Source: Planctomycetota bacterium
GTDB lineage: Bacteria; Planctomycetota; PUPC01; DSUN01
DNA: 64,000 bases
Reading direction: 5' to 3'
NCBI GenBank assembly: GCA_035384565.1
Contig: DAOOIT010000009.1
Location: 1 to 64,000 of the forward strand
Both the position numbers and the translations under genes were made by a program. Positions 17,297-25,869 of the stretch are shown here, piece by piece (position 1 is the first letter of the stretch; each line of letters opens with the position of its first letter). The notes beneath the pieces were generated by a model. That model made no database searches, was not told where the DNA came from, and saw nothing but the letters and a program-made list of their open reading frames with translations.

Positions 17297-18421
17297 ATGG
17301 CCCACGCATATACCCCGGGCCTCCGCGTCACCGATCGCGCCACGGTGCGCAAAGAGCGCCGCCTGCCCATCGCCGGCCAAGTGCTCGCGACGGCCGGCGC
17401 CCGGGTGCGGGCCGAGGATGTGGTGGCCCGCGCCGAGCTGCCGGGCGACGTGGCCACGGTGAACGTCGTCAACGTCCTCGGCATCACGCCCGCCGAGCTG
17501 CCGCAGCACATGCTCAAACGCGAGGGCGACGCCGTCGAGCGCGACGAGGTGATCGCCGAGACCCGCCCGTTCATCAAGTGGTTCAAGACCGTGGCCCGCT
17601 CCCCCGTGGCCGGCACCATCGAGTCGGTCTCCACCATCACGGGCCAGGTGCTGGTGCGCACGGCCCCGCGGCCGGTCGAGCTCCGGGCCTACCTCGACGG
17701 CACCGTCGCCGAGGTGATCGAGCGCGAGGGCGTAGTGGTCGAGACGCACGGGGCATTCGTCCAGGGCATCTTCGGCGTGGGCGGCGAGGTGGCGGGCGAG
17801 TTGGCCGTGATCGTGGACCGCCCCGACGCTGTGATCGGCCAGGGCGACCTCGGGCGCGACCTCAGCGGCAAGATCGTGGTGGCCGGCTCGCTCGTGACCA
17901 GCGAGGTCTACGAACGGGCCTCGGCCCTGGGCCTTGCGGCGCTCGTGTGCGGCGGGTTCCACGACCGCGACCTGCGCCGCCTGCTCGGCTACGACCTGGG
18001 CGTGGCCATCACGGGCCACGAGGACATTCGCCCGATTCTCATCATCACCGAGGGCTTCGGCCCGATGGCCATCGCGGCGGCCACCTTCGACCTGCTCCGG
18101 GCCCACGCCGGGCGGCGCGCCTCGGCCAACGGCGCCACCCAGATCCGCGCGGGCGTGCTGCGCCCCGAGATCATCATCCCCACCGAACGGGCCGCCGACG
18201 CCGAGGCCAAGAGCGATGTTGTCGCCGTGGGCTTGACGGAGGGCAGCCCCGTCCGTATCATTCGGGAACCGGGCTTCGGGCGCATCGGCGTCGTCAAGAG
18301 CCTGCCCCCGGGCGCCGTGCAGGTCGAGTCCGAGGCCAGAGTGCGGGTGGCCGAAATCCAGTTCCCCGACGGCACGGTCGTCACCGTGCCGCGGGCCAAC
18401 CTCGAGGCGATCGAATCGTGA
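17297..18421 (+). CDS. Conserved protein with barrel-sandwich and KOW-like domains
   Basis: A 374-residue soluble protein without a recognised name. The first half has repeated short strands with the pattern of a lipoyl-like barrel-sandwich fold (GDAVERDEVIAE, then SPVAGTIESVSTITGQVLV). The middle is an alpha/beta region with GLAALVCGGFHDRDL. The last 60 residues resemble a KOW domain (GSPVRIIREPGFGRIGVV, then VTVPRANLEAIE). AGGGG lies seven bases before the ATG. Its stop overlaps the next start as GTGA, so it belongs to the same operon as the DUF6754 protein. The combination suggests an assembly or scaffolding role, but that is inference. Confidence 0.75.
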   Translation: MAHAYTPGLRVTDRATVRKERRLPIAGQVLATAGARVRAEDVVARAELPGDVATVNVVNVLGITPAELPQHMLKREGDAVERDEVIAETRPFIKWFKTVARSPVAGTIESVSTITGQVLVRTAPRPVELRAYLDGTVAEVIEREGVVVETHGAFVQGIFGVGGEVAGELAVIVDRPDAVIGQGDLGRDLSGKIVVAGSLVTSEVYERASALGLAALVCGGFHDRDLRRLLGYDLGVAITGHEDIRPILIITEGFGPMAIAAATFDLLRAHAGRRASANGATQIRAGVLRPEIIIPTERAADAEAKSDVVAVGLTEGSPVRIIREPGFGRIGVVKSLPPGAVQVESEARVRVAEIQFPDGTVVTVPRANLEAIES

Positions 18422-19839
18422 AGCGAGGCACGCTCCCAGGCCGCCTGCTGCTTCTCGCCGCCGCGCTCGCCACGGCCCCGCTCGCTTCCTCTGCCGAGCA
18501 GGCGCCCGTCAAGCCCGCCCCAGAGGAACACCCCCCGCTCACCGCTCCGCCGGCGGAGAGCTTCCGCGCCTACGACCGCCCGAGCGACGACGGCAACGTG
18601 ATCGGCATCGAGTGGGGCCGGGCAGCCAGCGAGGGCCGTGGGATCGTCTACATCGTCGAGATCGCCTCCGAGGCAGACTATCAGGCCGGCAAGTTCCACA
18701 CCCGCCGCGTGCCGTCCGTGTCGGCCTTCAAGTCCGATCACCCCGAGTACTACGGCTCGTCGCCCCGCCTCGGGCAGCTTCACTACATCCACGTGGAGCC
18801 TGCCAAGTTCTATCCGCCCCAGCCGCGCCGCATCGCGGAGCCGCCGAAGGAAGAGCTGGAGAAGATGACGGCCACCGCCCGCGCCCGCGTGCTGGCCGGC
18901 ATAGCCTACGAGCAGAAGAAGGAGCGCGACCGCCTGATGGCCGAGCGCCGCCGCATCAACGGCCAGACCTACTACTTCCGCCTCGCCATCTCGGACGGGC
19001 AGACCACGCTCTACGTGGCCGGGCCGGACGGCAAGCCCGTGGTCCTCACGGCCAGCGGGCGGCCCAACCTGTTCAAGTGGGGCAAGGCCAACAACCTGGT
19101 CTTCTCGATCCTCTTCGGCGCCATCGTGCTCGGCTTCATCAACGCCGCGCGCAAGAACCCCAACCTCTTCATCCGCAAGATCGCCGGCCTCGAGGCGGTG
19201 GACGAGGCGATCGGCCGCGCCACCGAGATGGGCCGCAGCGTCTTCTTCGTCCACGGCCTCGCCGGCATGGACAGCTTGTCCACCATCGCCGCCGTCAACG
19301 TCTTGGGCCGCGTGTGCCAGCGCTCGGCCGAGTACAGCACCCGCGTACGCGTGATGAACAACGACCCCATTGTCATGGCCGTGAGCCAGGAGGTGGCCAA
19401 ACAGGCCTACACCGAGGCGGGCCACCCCGAGGCCTATAACGCCGACGACGTGTCGCTGGTGGCCCCCGACCAGTTCAGCTACGTGGCCGCCGTGGGCGGC
19501 ATGATGACCCGCGAGCAGCCCGCCACCATCTTCCTGATGGGCTACTTCTACGCTGAATCGCTCCTGCTGTCCGAAACCGGCGCCTCCACGGGCGCCATCC
19601 AGATCGCAGGCACCGACTCCTACACCCAGCTCCCCTTCTTCATCACCACCTGCGACTACACGCTCATGGGCGAGGAGCTGTATGCCGCCTCCGCCTACCT
19701 GTCGCGCGAGCCGAAGCTCCTGGGCAGCCTGCGCGGGCAGGACGTGGGCAAAGCGTTCCTCATGGTGGCCGCTGTGCTGGGCACGGCGCTCTCGACGCTG
19801 GGCTTCGACTGGGTCCAGAATCTGTTCAAGGCGTTCTAG
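18418..19839 (+). CDS. DUF6754-type membrane protein
   Basis: A 473-residue exported membrane protein. A signal peptide (about 1-26) precedes a fibronectin-III-like region (about 45-190) that ends in charged helix. A membrane helix follows (NNLVFSILFGAIVLGFI), then a long, strongly patterned C-terminal domain with VFFVHGLAGMDSLST, MNNDPIVMAVSQEV and LLSETGASTGAIQIAGT, and a final hydrophobic helix. I recognise this as a DUF6754-like domain, whose biochemical function I do not know. The GTG start overlaps the preceding stop. Its neighbours are a GlmL-like ATPase and three further membrane proteins, which hints at a multisubunit membrane complex. Confidence 0.75.
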   Translation: MKRGTLPGRLLLLAAALATAPLASSAEQAPVKPAPEEHPPLTAPPAESFRAYDRPSDDGNVIGIEWGRAASEGRGIVYIVEIASEADYQAGKFHTRRVPSVSAFKSDHPEYYGSSPRLGQLHYIHVEPAKFYPPQPRRIAEPPKEELEKMTATARARVLAGIAYEQKKERDRLMAERRRINGQTYYFRLAISDGQTTLYVAGPDGKPVVLTASGRPNLFKWGKANNLVFSILFGAIVLGFINAARKNPNLFIRKIAGLEAVDEAIGRATEMGRSVFFVHGLAGMDSLSTIAAVNVLGRVCQRSAEYSTRVRVMNNDPIVMAVSQEVAKQAYTEAGHPEAYNADDVSLVAPDQFSYVAAVGGMMTREQPATIFLMGYFYAESLLLSETGASTGAIQIAGTDSYTQLPFFITTCDYTLMGEELYAASAYLSREPKLLGSLRGQDVGKAFLMVAAVLGTALSTLGFDWVQNLFKAF

Positions 19840-19842
19840 GCG

Positions 19843-19956
19843 TGTCATCGTGAGCCAGTCGAACAACCTTTCAGGGGCTTGACGCCGCCACCCAGGCGAA
19901 AGGCATCGTCGCGGCATCAAGCCCCTGAAAGGTTCCTCGGCAGGCGCGGAATGACA
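19843..19956. repeat. MITE-like element with nested inverted repeats
   Basis: Perfect 18-bp arms (19865-19882 and 19917-19934, starting AACCTTTCAGGGGC) flank a 34-nt loop. Outer 6-bp repeats TGTCAT (19843) and ATGACA (19956) frame it. It is inserted between two genes of the cluster that otherwise overlap or lie very close together. It carries no coding capacity. Confidence 0.7.
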
Positions 19957-19976
19957 TTCGGGGCGATAGGGAACGA

Positions 19977-20633
19977 ATGTTTTACAAGCGCACCATCCCG
20001 CTCGCCATCGTCTTCGTGATGGGCCTGCTGGCCTTCGTGCACGAGTTCGTGCCGCACCCGCTCTCGAGCCAGTTCCGCGAGGAGATGACCACCTGGTTCC
20101 GCATCATCGGCGGGTTCGGCATGTTCATCGGCGTCTACAGCCTGCTGCACATGCACACCCTGCGCATCCGCCGGAAGCAGGCGGGCTGGGCCTACAGCGT
20201 CTTCGTCTTCCTCGGCGCCGTGACAATGATCGTGGTGGGCCTGGTGAACGAGCCGCACGGGCCGCTGGGCCCCGCGCCCGAGGACGGCACGGTGTTCGAC
20301 TGGTTCTATATGAACGTGCAGGTGCCATGCGGCGCCACGATCTTCTCGCTGCTGGCCTTTTTCATGGCCAGCGCAGCCTTTCGCACGTTCCGCGCGCGCA
20401 ATGCCGAGGCGGCCCTGCTGCTCGTGGCTGCCGTGATCGTGATGTTCGGCCGCGTGCCGCTGAGCGCGATGATCTCGGACGCCTTTCCCCAGGCGGCTGA
20501 CCTGTTGCTCGAATACCCCAACCTGGCGGCCAAGCGCGGCATCCTGCTGGGCATCAGCCTGGGCGCCATCTCGCAGTCGCTGCGCATCCTCTTCGGCATC
20601 GAACGGTCCTATCTCGGCGGAGGAGGCGACTGA
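19977..20633 (+). CDS. Polytopic membrane protein of the GlmL-DUF6754 cluster
   Basis: A 218-residue protein with five or six membrane helices (about 7-23, 42-60, 68-90, 112-134, 143-160 and 186-205). Short charged loops include the repeated RxRRK-type positive-inside signals. No catalytic motif is evident. Its stop overlaps the next start by one base within the sequence TGATG, so translation is coupled. It is separated from the DUF6754 gene by the inverted-repeat element. Probably a structural or channel subunit of the same complex; no family name recognised. Confidence 0.75.
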   Translation: MFYKRTIPLAIVFVMGLLAFVHEFVPHPLSSQFREEMTTWFRIIGGFGMFIGVYSLLHMHTLRIRRKQAGWAYSVFVFLGAVTMIVVGLVNEPHGPLGPAPEDGTVFDWFYMNVQVPCGATIFSLLAFFMASAAFRTFRARNAEAALLLVAAVIVMFGRVPLSAMISDAFPQAADLLLEYPNLAAKRGILLGISLGAISQSLRILFGIERSYLGGGGD

Positions 20634-21472
20634 TGAGCCAGCCCGACAACACCCTCCGCCGCACCCTCCTCGCCCGCCGCGTGGTCTACGTGCTGCTCGC
20701 GGGCGCCATCATCCTCACAGCCCTCGGCAAGCTCCAGATGAAGGTCGTGCCCGCGCCCCTGTCGCGCAAGGTCTACGAGCGCCTCGAAGCGTTGCCCGAG
20801 GGCTCCCCCATCCTCTTCTCCTTCGACTACGACCCTTCGGCCAAAGAAGAGCTGTACCCGATGAGCCAGGCGCTCCTGCGCCACGCCTTCCGCCGCAACC
20901 TGCGGCCCCTGGTCATGACCTTCTGGCTCAACGGCGTGGGCCTCTGCAAGGAGCTCGTCGAACGCACCGCCAAGGAGGCCGGCAAGGAGTCCGGCCGCGA
21001 CTTCGTCTTCCTCGCCTACAAGCCCGGCGGCTCGAACCTGTTGCTCAACATGGGCGAGAGCCTCAAGGGCGCCTTCGACAAGGACTTCTACGGCAAGCCC
21101 ACCGAGGCGATGCCCGCCCTGGAGGGGGTTGATTCGCTGCGCGACATCCCCGTCGTGGTGGGCATCGCGGCGGGCAGCACCACCGAGATGTGGATCGCCT
21201 ACGGCCGCGACCGCTTCGGCTTCGACCTCGGCGCGGGCTGCACCGCCGTCATCGCGCCCGACCTGTATCCGTTCCTCCAGTCGGACCAGCTCTTCGGCCT
21301 GCTGGGCGGGCTGCGCGGCGCGGCCGATTACGAGGTGCTGATCGGCAAGCCCGACACCGGCGTGAAGGGCATGCCCCTGCAATCGGTGGCGCACATCCTC
21401 ATCATCGTCCTGATCGTGGCCGCAAACGTCTACGTGTTTGCGGGGCGGCGGTCGCGCCGCCAGGGGGATTGA
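20633..21472 (+). CDS. Bitopic membrane protein of the GlmL-DUF6754 cluster
   Basis: A 279-residue protein with one N-terminal membrane helix (about 17-33) and one C-terminal helix (about 253-271). The domain between them, about 220 residues, would be exposed on one side of the membrane. It contains GSPILFSFDYDPSAKEEL, PGGSNLLLNMGESLKG and GIAAGSTTEMWIAYG, repeated glycine-rich turns that suggest an alpha/beta fold. I do not recognise the family. Overlap with the preceding gene and a 4-bp gap to the next place it inside the operon. Confidence 0.75.
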   Translation: MSQPDNTLRRTLLARRVVYVLLAGAIILTALGKLQMKVVPAPLSRKVYERLEALPEGSPILFSFDYDPSAKEELYPMSQALLRHAFRRNLRPLVMTFWLNGVGLCKELVERTAKEAGKESGRDFVFLAYKPGGSNLLLNMGESLKGAFDKDFYGKPTEAMPALEGVDSLRDIPVVVGIAAGSTTEMWIAYGRDRFGFDLGAGCTAVIAPDLYPFLQSDQLFGLLGGLRGAADYEVLIGKPDTGVKGMPLQSVAHILIIVLIVAANVYVFAGRRSRRQGD

Positions 21473-21476
21473 CCCG

Positions 21477-22253
21477 ATGGCCTCGCCCGCGGAACCTGGC
21501 CGCCCGGCAAAGCAGCGCGTGATCGAGACCGCGGTGCTCGTGGGCTGTGCGCTCGCCTTCCTGGCCGCGTGCCTCCTGGTGCGGTGGCCCGAGGGGGCGC
21601 CGGCGAAGCTCTCGGCCGAGGGCCTGGGCGTCTTCGTCGCCGCCGGCCTCACGCTCATCATGTACAGCTTCCTCTACCGCGACAATCCGCTGTTCAAGGT
21701 GGCCGAGAACCTCTACGTGGGCATCAGCCTGGGCTACGGCGCCGTGATGACCTGGTACCTCTCGCTCAAGCCCGAGGTGGTGGACCCGCTCGTGTTCGCG
21801 CCGTCGGCCGAGGCGCGCACCGATGCCCTGCTCCACCGCACCGTGCCCATTCTGCTGGGGCTCCTGCTCCTCACGCGCCTGTCGCGCAAGCACGGCTGGC
21901 TCAGCCGCTACGCGTACACCCTCATGGTGGGCTTCGGGGCCGGCATCGGCATCCCCATCGTCGTGCACACCTACATCCTCAAGCAGCTTCAGTACACCGT
22001 GCAGCCGCTCTCGGGCAGCTTCGCCGACGTGGTCGGTGGCCTCGTGCTCCTCATCGGCACGGTGACGGTGCTCTTCTATTTCTTCTTCTCGGTCGAGCAC
22101 AAGGGGCCGGGCGGCGCGGTCTCGCGGATCGGCATCTGGTTCCTCATGGTCTCGTTCGGCGCGTCATTCGGCTACACGGTGATGGGCCGCGTGTCGCTCC
22201 TCATCGGCCGTGTGATGTTCCTGCTGCACGACTGGCTCCAGCTCAACCTGTGA
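21477..22253 (+). CDS. Multi-spanning membrane protein of the GlmL-DUF6754 cluster
   Basis: A 258-residue, very hydrophobic protein with seven or eight predicted helices. Loops are short; one conserved-looking luminal or cytoplasmic phrase is YRDNPLFKVAENLYVGISLGYG. A conserved acidic or metal site is not evident. It starts 4 bp after the bitopic protein and ends the tight part of the cluster; the rhomboid gene follows after 28 bp. Likely the last subunit of the putative complex. Confidence 0.75.
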   Translation: MASPAEPGRPAKQRVIETAVLVGCALAFLAACLLVRWPEGAPAKLSAEGLGVFVAAGLTLIMYSFLYRDNPLFKVAENLYVGISLGYGAVMTWYLSLKPEVVDPLVFAPSAEARTDALLHRTVPILLGLLLLTRLSRKHGWLSRYAYTLMVGFGAGIGIPIVVHTYILKQLQYTVQPLSGSFADVVGGLVLLIGTVTVLFYFFFSVEHKGPGGAVSRIGIWFLMVSFGASFGYTVMGRVSLLIGRVMFLLHDWLQLNL

Positions 22254-22281
22254 CCGCTCGGCAAGGGCCGCGAGGCGCCCC

Positions 22282-23889
22282 ATGGCCACGGCGGATTACC
22301 CCGCGCCATCCCCTCCCCCGCCCCCGCGGCCCGTGCGGGCCAGGCCGATAGCGTCGTGGGCGCTTCTCGCCGCCTGCGGCGCAGCTTTCGCGGCGGCGTG
22401 GTTCTTCGGCCACAGCCTCGATGCGGCGACCCTGGTGTGTTACGGGGCGAAGGACCGCGACCTCATCGTCCACTCGCGCCAGTGGTGGCGGCTGGCCAGC
22501 GCCGGGTTCCTCCATGCCGACCTGCTGCATCTGGCGGTGAACCTGTTCGCGCTGTGGAACCTCGGCACCTTGATCGAGGGGCTGTGGGGCACGCGGCGGT
22601 TCCTGATCCTCTACGCGGCGGCGCTCGTGTGCGGCAACCTGGCCTCGCTCGCCACAACGATCCCCGTCTCGGTCGGCGCCTCGGGGGCCATCTTCGGGCT
22701 GTTCGGTGCACTGGTCGTCTTCGCCACCCGGCACCGGCGCCTCATCCTGCCGAAGGCCCGTAATCGTCTGCTCGTCAACCTGGCCATCGTGCTCGGGATG
22801 AACGTGGCCCTGGGCGTCACCGTGCCGTTCATTGACAACGCGGCGCACGCCGGCGGCTTCGTGGCCGGCATGGTGGCAGCATTGGTGCTGCGCCCCGTGC
22901 GGGTGTTGGGCGAGAGCGATGGCCTCGGCGAACTGCTCGTCCGCCTCGCAGCGGCGGCGGCCGTGGTGGGCATGGCCGGCTCGCTTGCGATGGCGGTGCG
23001 GCACGCGCGGGCGTCGGAATGGATGCTCGTGATCGGCGGCGAGCTGGAGCCGCGCCGCCTCGACGGCGACCTGACGCTCAGCGTGCCGAAGGGGTGGCGC
23101 TACCACCCGCCGAACGAGTCGTACCCCTTCCACATTTTCGTGCGGCCCGACGTGGCATTCATTGTCGCGCGCCTCGTGCCGCCGAAAGAGGGGGCCGACG
23201 TGGCGGCGGCCGCAGCCAGCATTCGCCGGATGTACTCCGAGCAACGGGTCGAGTTGATCGCGAGCCGCGAGATCACCGTGGGGAGTGCGACGGGAATCGA
23301 GTTGCTCTCGCGCCGCAAGCTCGACACCCACGTGGAGCGCAGCCGCACGGTGCTGCTCCCCACGCCGCTCGGGCGGATCGCGTACGTATCTTTCAACTGC
23401 CTCGAGGCTCGGTACAGGCTCCTCGAGGTGCTTTTCGACCGCGTGCTGCACAGCGTGCGAGCCGGGCCGGCGCAGCCGACGCCGAACGGCGATGAGCGGG
23501 TGTGGGAGAAGGTGGCCGAGGATCCCCGCGACCCGGACGCCGCGATCGCCTTGGCCGCCCGTTACGCGCGCGAGGGGCGGGCAGAGCAGGCCGAGCGTAT
23601 CCTGCTGGCCACCTTGAAGTTGCATCCCAACTACGCCGAGTGCCACAACCAGCTCGCGTTGTTCTACGCCACGGCGCGTCCGCCCCACCGCAAGCCCGCC
23701 GAAGCCGTGCGCCGCGCGCAGAAGGCCCTCGGCCTCCGGCCCGATGAGCCGCGTTACCTGGGCACGCTGGCCCTCGCCCACGAGGCGGCGGGCGACAGGG
23801 CCAAAGCCCTCGAGGCCGCCCGCCGCGCCGCCGCCCTTGCCCCGGATGATGCGACCTATGCCGATCTCGTCAAGCGCCTGAGCCGCTGA
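22282..23889 (+). CDS. Rhomboid-family intramembrane protease with C-terminal TPR
   Basis: A 535-residue protein. The N-terminal half is a six-helix rhomboid serine protease with catalytic serine in VGASGAIFGLFG (S134) and histidine in NAAHAGGFVAG (H189). The oxyanion-type asparagine motif LLHLAVNLFALWNLG is present. After a seventh hydrophobic helix comes a soluble region (about 250-395) with the look of a PsbP/MOG1-like fold (LTLSVPKGWRYHPP), then tetratricopeptide-like repeats to the C-terminus. The extra domains may bind substrates. It follows the GlmL-DUF6754 cluster closely and may be co-transcribed. Substrates unknown. Confidence 0.9.
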   Translation: MATADYPAPSPPPPPRPVRARPIASWALLAACGAAFAAAWFFGHSLDAATLVCYGAKDRDLIVHSRQWWRLASAGFLHADLLHLAVNLFALWNLGTLIEGLWGTRRFLILYAAALVCGNLASLATTIPVSVGASGAIFGLFGALVVFATRHRRLILPKARNRLLVNLAIVLGMNVALGVTVPFIDNAAHAGGFVAGMVAALVLRPVRVLGESDGLGELLVRLAAAAAVVGMAGSLAMAVRHARASEWMLVIGGELEPRRLDGDLTLSVPKGWRYHPPNESYPFHIFVRPDVAFIVARLVPPKEGADVAAAAASIRRMYSEQRVELIASREITVGSATGIELLSRRKLDTHVERSRTVLLPTPLGRIAYVSFNCLEARYRLLEVLFDRVLHSVRAGPAQPTPNGDERVWEKVAEDPRDPDAAIALAARYAREGRAEQAERILLATLKLHPNYAECHNQLALFYATARPPHRKPAEAVRRAQKALGLRPDEPRYLGTLALAHEAAGDRAKALEAARRAAALAPDDATYADLVKRLSR

Positions 23890-23907
23890 GCGCCCTCCTG
23901 CCGGGCT

Positions 23908-23928
23908 GCCGGGGCATGAATGCCCGGC
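23908..23928. terminator. Hairpin between convergent genes
   Basis: GCCGGGGCAT and ATGCCCGGC form a hairpin with one bulge between the rhomboid and DUF502 stops. There is no T tract, so it may act as a bidirectional or Rho-assisted end. Confidence 0.4.
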
Positions 23929-23962
23929 CAACATGGCAGCAATGGGGCGGAAGGGGGAGAGG

Positions 23963-24727
23963 TCAGGATGCGGGGGCCTCGGCCTCAGGCGGTTTGGCCG
24001 CCTCGATGGCCTCGCCGGGCGGGATGATGACGCCGCCCGACACGAGGATCTGGAGGGCCTCCTCGACTGTGATCGGCAACTCAATCAGGTCGTGCCTGGG
24101 CACGAAGATGACGTAGCCGGTCACCGGCGCCGGCGAGAAGGGCACGAAAACCTGGACGAGTTCCTCGCCCCGCGCGGCGTTGAGCGACCGCATGCCCGAG
24201 CCCGTGACGAAGGCGAGGGAGTAGAGCCCCTGGCTGGGGAAAGGAACTGCCACGACGCTGTGGAATTGGGGCTTCTTCGCTCCAAAGAAGAAATCGGTGA
24301 TCTGTTTCACCGAGGGGTAAATGCTCCGGATGAGGGGCACCTTGAGCAGCAGGTGCTGAAGGCCGTCCACCAGGCGCTGGCCGAAGAAGCTGCCCACGAG
24401 GGCGCCCACGAGGCCCGCCAGGGCCACCGCCCCCACGACGGCCAGGACAGCGCCCGCCGCCCGCGTGGCGCCATTCGTCGGCTCCATCCCAAGCAGGCTC
24501 GCGAGCTGCCGCCCGAGCCAATAGCCCAGAAGATCGTCCACAAACCGGCACAGGATGACCACCACATAGCCCGTGAGAAACACGGGCAGCAGCACGGCGA
24601 CGCCGGTGAGCAGGAACTTCGTGATCTTCTTGCGCCGCCCGATGGGGGTCTGCGCGGGCGGCGGCCCCACTTGCCAGGGGTCGCTGGCCGGAGGGGCGCT
24701 GCCGGCTCCGTGGAGCGGATCGTTCAT
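23963..24727 (-). CDS. DUF502 family membrane protein
   Basis: A 254-residue inner-membrane protein. A proline-rich N-terminus is followed by two membrane helices (about 38-60 and 83-110) and a cytoplasmic domain with the family phrase VPLIRSIYPSVKQITDFFFG. FVPFSPAPVTGYVIFVP is another typical DUF502 block. The function of the family is not established. The start overlaps the stop of the upstream aldolase gene (ATGA), so the two are translationally coupled. The C-terminal 35 residues are acidic and alanine-rich. Confidence 0.88.
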   Translation of the reverse strand: MNDPLHGAGSAPPASDPWQVGPPPAQTPIGRRKKITKFLLTGVAVLLPVFLTGYVVVILCRFVDDLLGYWLGRQLASLLGMEPTNGATRAAGAVLAVVGAVALAGLVGALVGSFFGQRLVDGLQHLLLKVPLIRSIYPSVKQITDFFFGAKKPQFHSVVAVPFPSQGLYSLAFVTGSGMRSLNAARGEELVQVFVPFSPAPVTGYVIFVPRHDLIELPITVEEALQILVSGGVIIPPGEAIEAAKPPEAEAPAS

Positions 24728-25776
24728 CGGGCAAACGCCTCATAGCCCAGGTCGCGCAGGCACGCCTCGACGAGGGGCTGGGCGCCGGCCACCCAGGCGT
24801 CGCGGCGAATGGCCTCGGCGAAGTGGTCGAGCTTCGGGTAGAGGCGCCCGCCGCACTGCTCGTCGCGGTAGCGGGCGTCCAGGCACTTCGGGCCGAGAAT
24901 GCGCGCATCCACCATCGCGCGCAGGTCGGCCTCGGTGAAGGTGTTGCCCAGCTCATCGAGGGCCTTGCGCACGCAGGACTGCGCTCCGGCCTTCTCGATG
25001 GCGGTCCAGATGTTCACCTTGATGATCCCGTCGTCCTTGAGGCGCGTGAAGTCGGCGGGGGACAGGCTGGAGGTGCCGTGGAGGACGAGGAGCTTGCCCA
25101 CGGCGCCACTGATGGCGCGGGCCTGGTCGCCATAGTAGCGCAGCTCGCGGGCCGAGGCGCGGTGCTCGGTGCCCAGGTTGGGCACGATGAGGTCCACGCC
25201 CGTCGCCGCCACGTAGCGCTTGGCCTGCTCAACCGTGGTCACCTGGTTCTTCGTCTGGCCGGTGCCGGACTCGAAGATCTCGTCCACGGCGCCCTCGACG
25301 ACCACTTGGCCGCGGTGGCGCTCGACGTAGGCGGCGGTCGCCTTGATGTTCTCGTCGAAGGGCAGGGTCGAGGCGTCGAACATCACGCTGGTGAGCCTGG
25401 CGAGGCGGCGCTCGAGGATCTCGTCGTCGTCGCCCGGCTGGCCGTGGTCGAGGTGAGTCATCACGCGAATCTTGCCGAACGGCCCGGCGGGGTCGGTGTA
25501 GAAGGCCACCTGGGCAAGCCAGGCCTCGAAGCCGAGCCAGGGGTCGCCGAGGCTGGTATAGAGCTTGATCTGCGGGCGAGCGTGGTAAGTGCCGCAGATG
25601 GAGAGGAACAGCGGGATGTCGGGCGCGCCCACGCGTTCGCCGAAGCTCTTGGCCGCGCGCAGGCAGGCCTCGATGCCACGCTCGCATTCGGGGTTCACGT
25701 TGATCAGCGCCACGCCCCTCTCGCGGGCCTCCTGGATGACTTCGCGGGCGTGCGTCGCGTCGGCGATCAGGGCCAT
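24724..25776 (-). CDS. Class II aldolase (fructose-bisphosphate aldolase-like)
   Basis: A 350-residue TIM-barrel enzyme of the class II, metal-dependent aldolase family. Diagnostic parts are INVNPECERG near the N-terminus, THLDHGQPGDDDE (metal and catalytic region), VEGAVDEIFESGTG, and VLHGTSSLSPADF near the phosphate site. Fructose 1,6-bisphosphate is the default substrate, but tagatose bisphosphate or another ketose phosphate is possible because the family is hard to separate by sequence alone. AGGAGAG lies eight bases before the ATG. It is divergent from the thioesterase gene with overlapping promoters, and coupled to a DUF502 gene. Confidence 0.85.
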   Translation of the reverse strand: MALIADATHAREVIQEARERGVALINVNPECERGIEACLRAAKSFGERVGAPDIPLFLSICGTYHARPQIKLYTSLGDPWLGFEAWLAQVAFYTDPAGPFGKIRVMTHLDHGQPGDDDEILERRLARLTSVMFDASTLPFDENIKATAAYVERHRGQVVVEGAVDEIFESGTGQTKNQVTTVEQAKRYVAATGVDLIVPNLGTEHRASARELRYYGDQARAISGAVGKLLVLHGTSSLSPADFTRLKDDGIIKVNIWTAIEKAGAQSCVRKALDELGNTFTEADLRAMVDARILGPKCLDARYRDEQCGGRLYPKLDHFAEAIRRDAWVAGAQPLVEACLRDLGYEAFAR

Positions 25777-25800
25777 CGTGCGTTCTCTCCTGGGGTGTCG

Positions 25801-25828
25801 TTGACGGGCAGTGGTGGCATTGTATAAT
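25801..25828 (+). promoter_or_regulatory. Promoter of the double-hotdog gene
   Basis: TTGACG (25801-25806) and TATAAT (25823-25828) are 16 bp apart. Transcript start would be near 25835. It overlaps the divergent aldolase promoter. Confidence 0.65.
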
Positions 25829-25847
25829 AACCGCTGGCCAGCCGCAA
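25819..25847 (-). promoter_or_regulatory. Promoter of the aldolase gene
   Basis: On the minus strand, TTGCGG (25847-25842) and TACAAT (25824-25819) are 17 bp apart. The two divergent -10 boxes overlap, so polymerase binding in the two directions would be mutually exclusive. Confidence 0.6.
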
Positions 25848-25869
25848 ACTGACGAACAGGGGGGACCGC

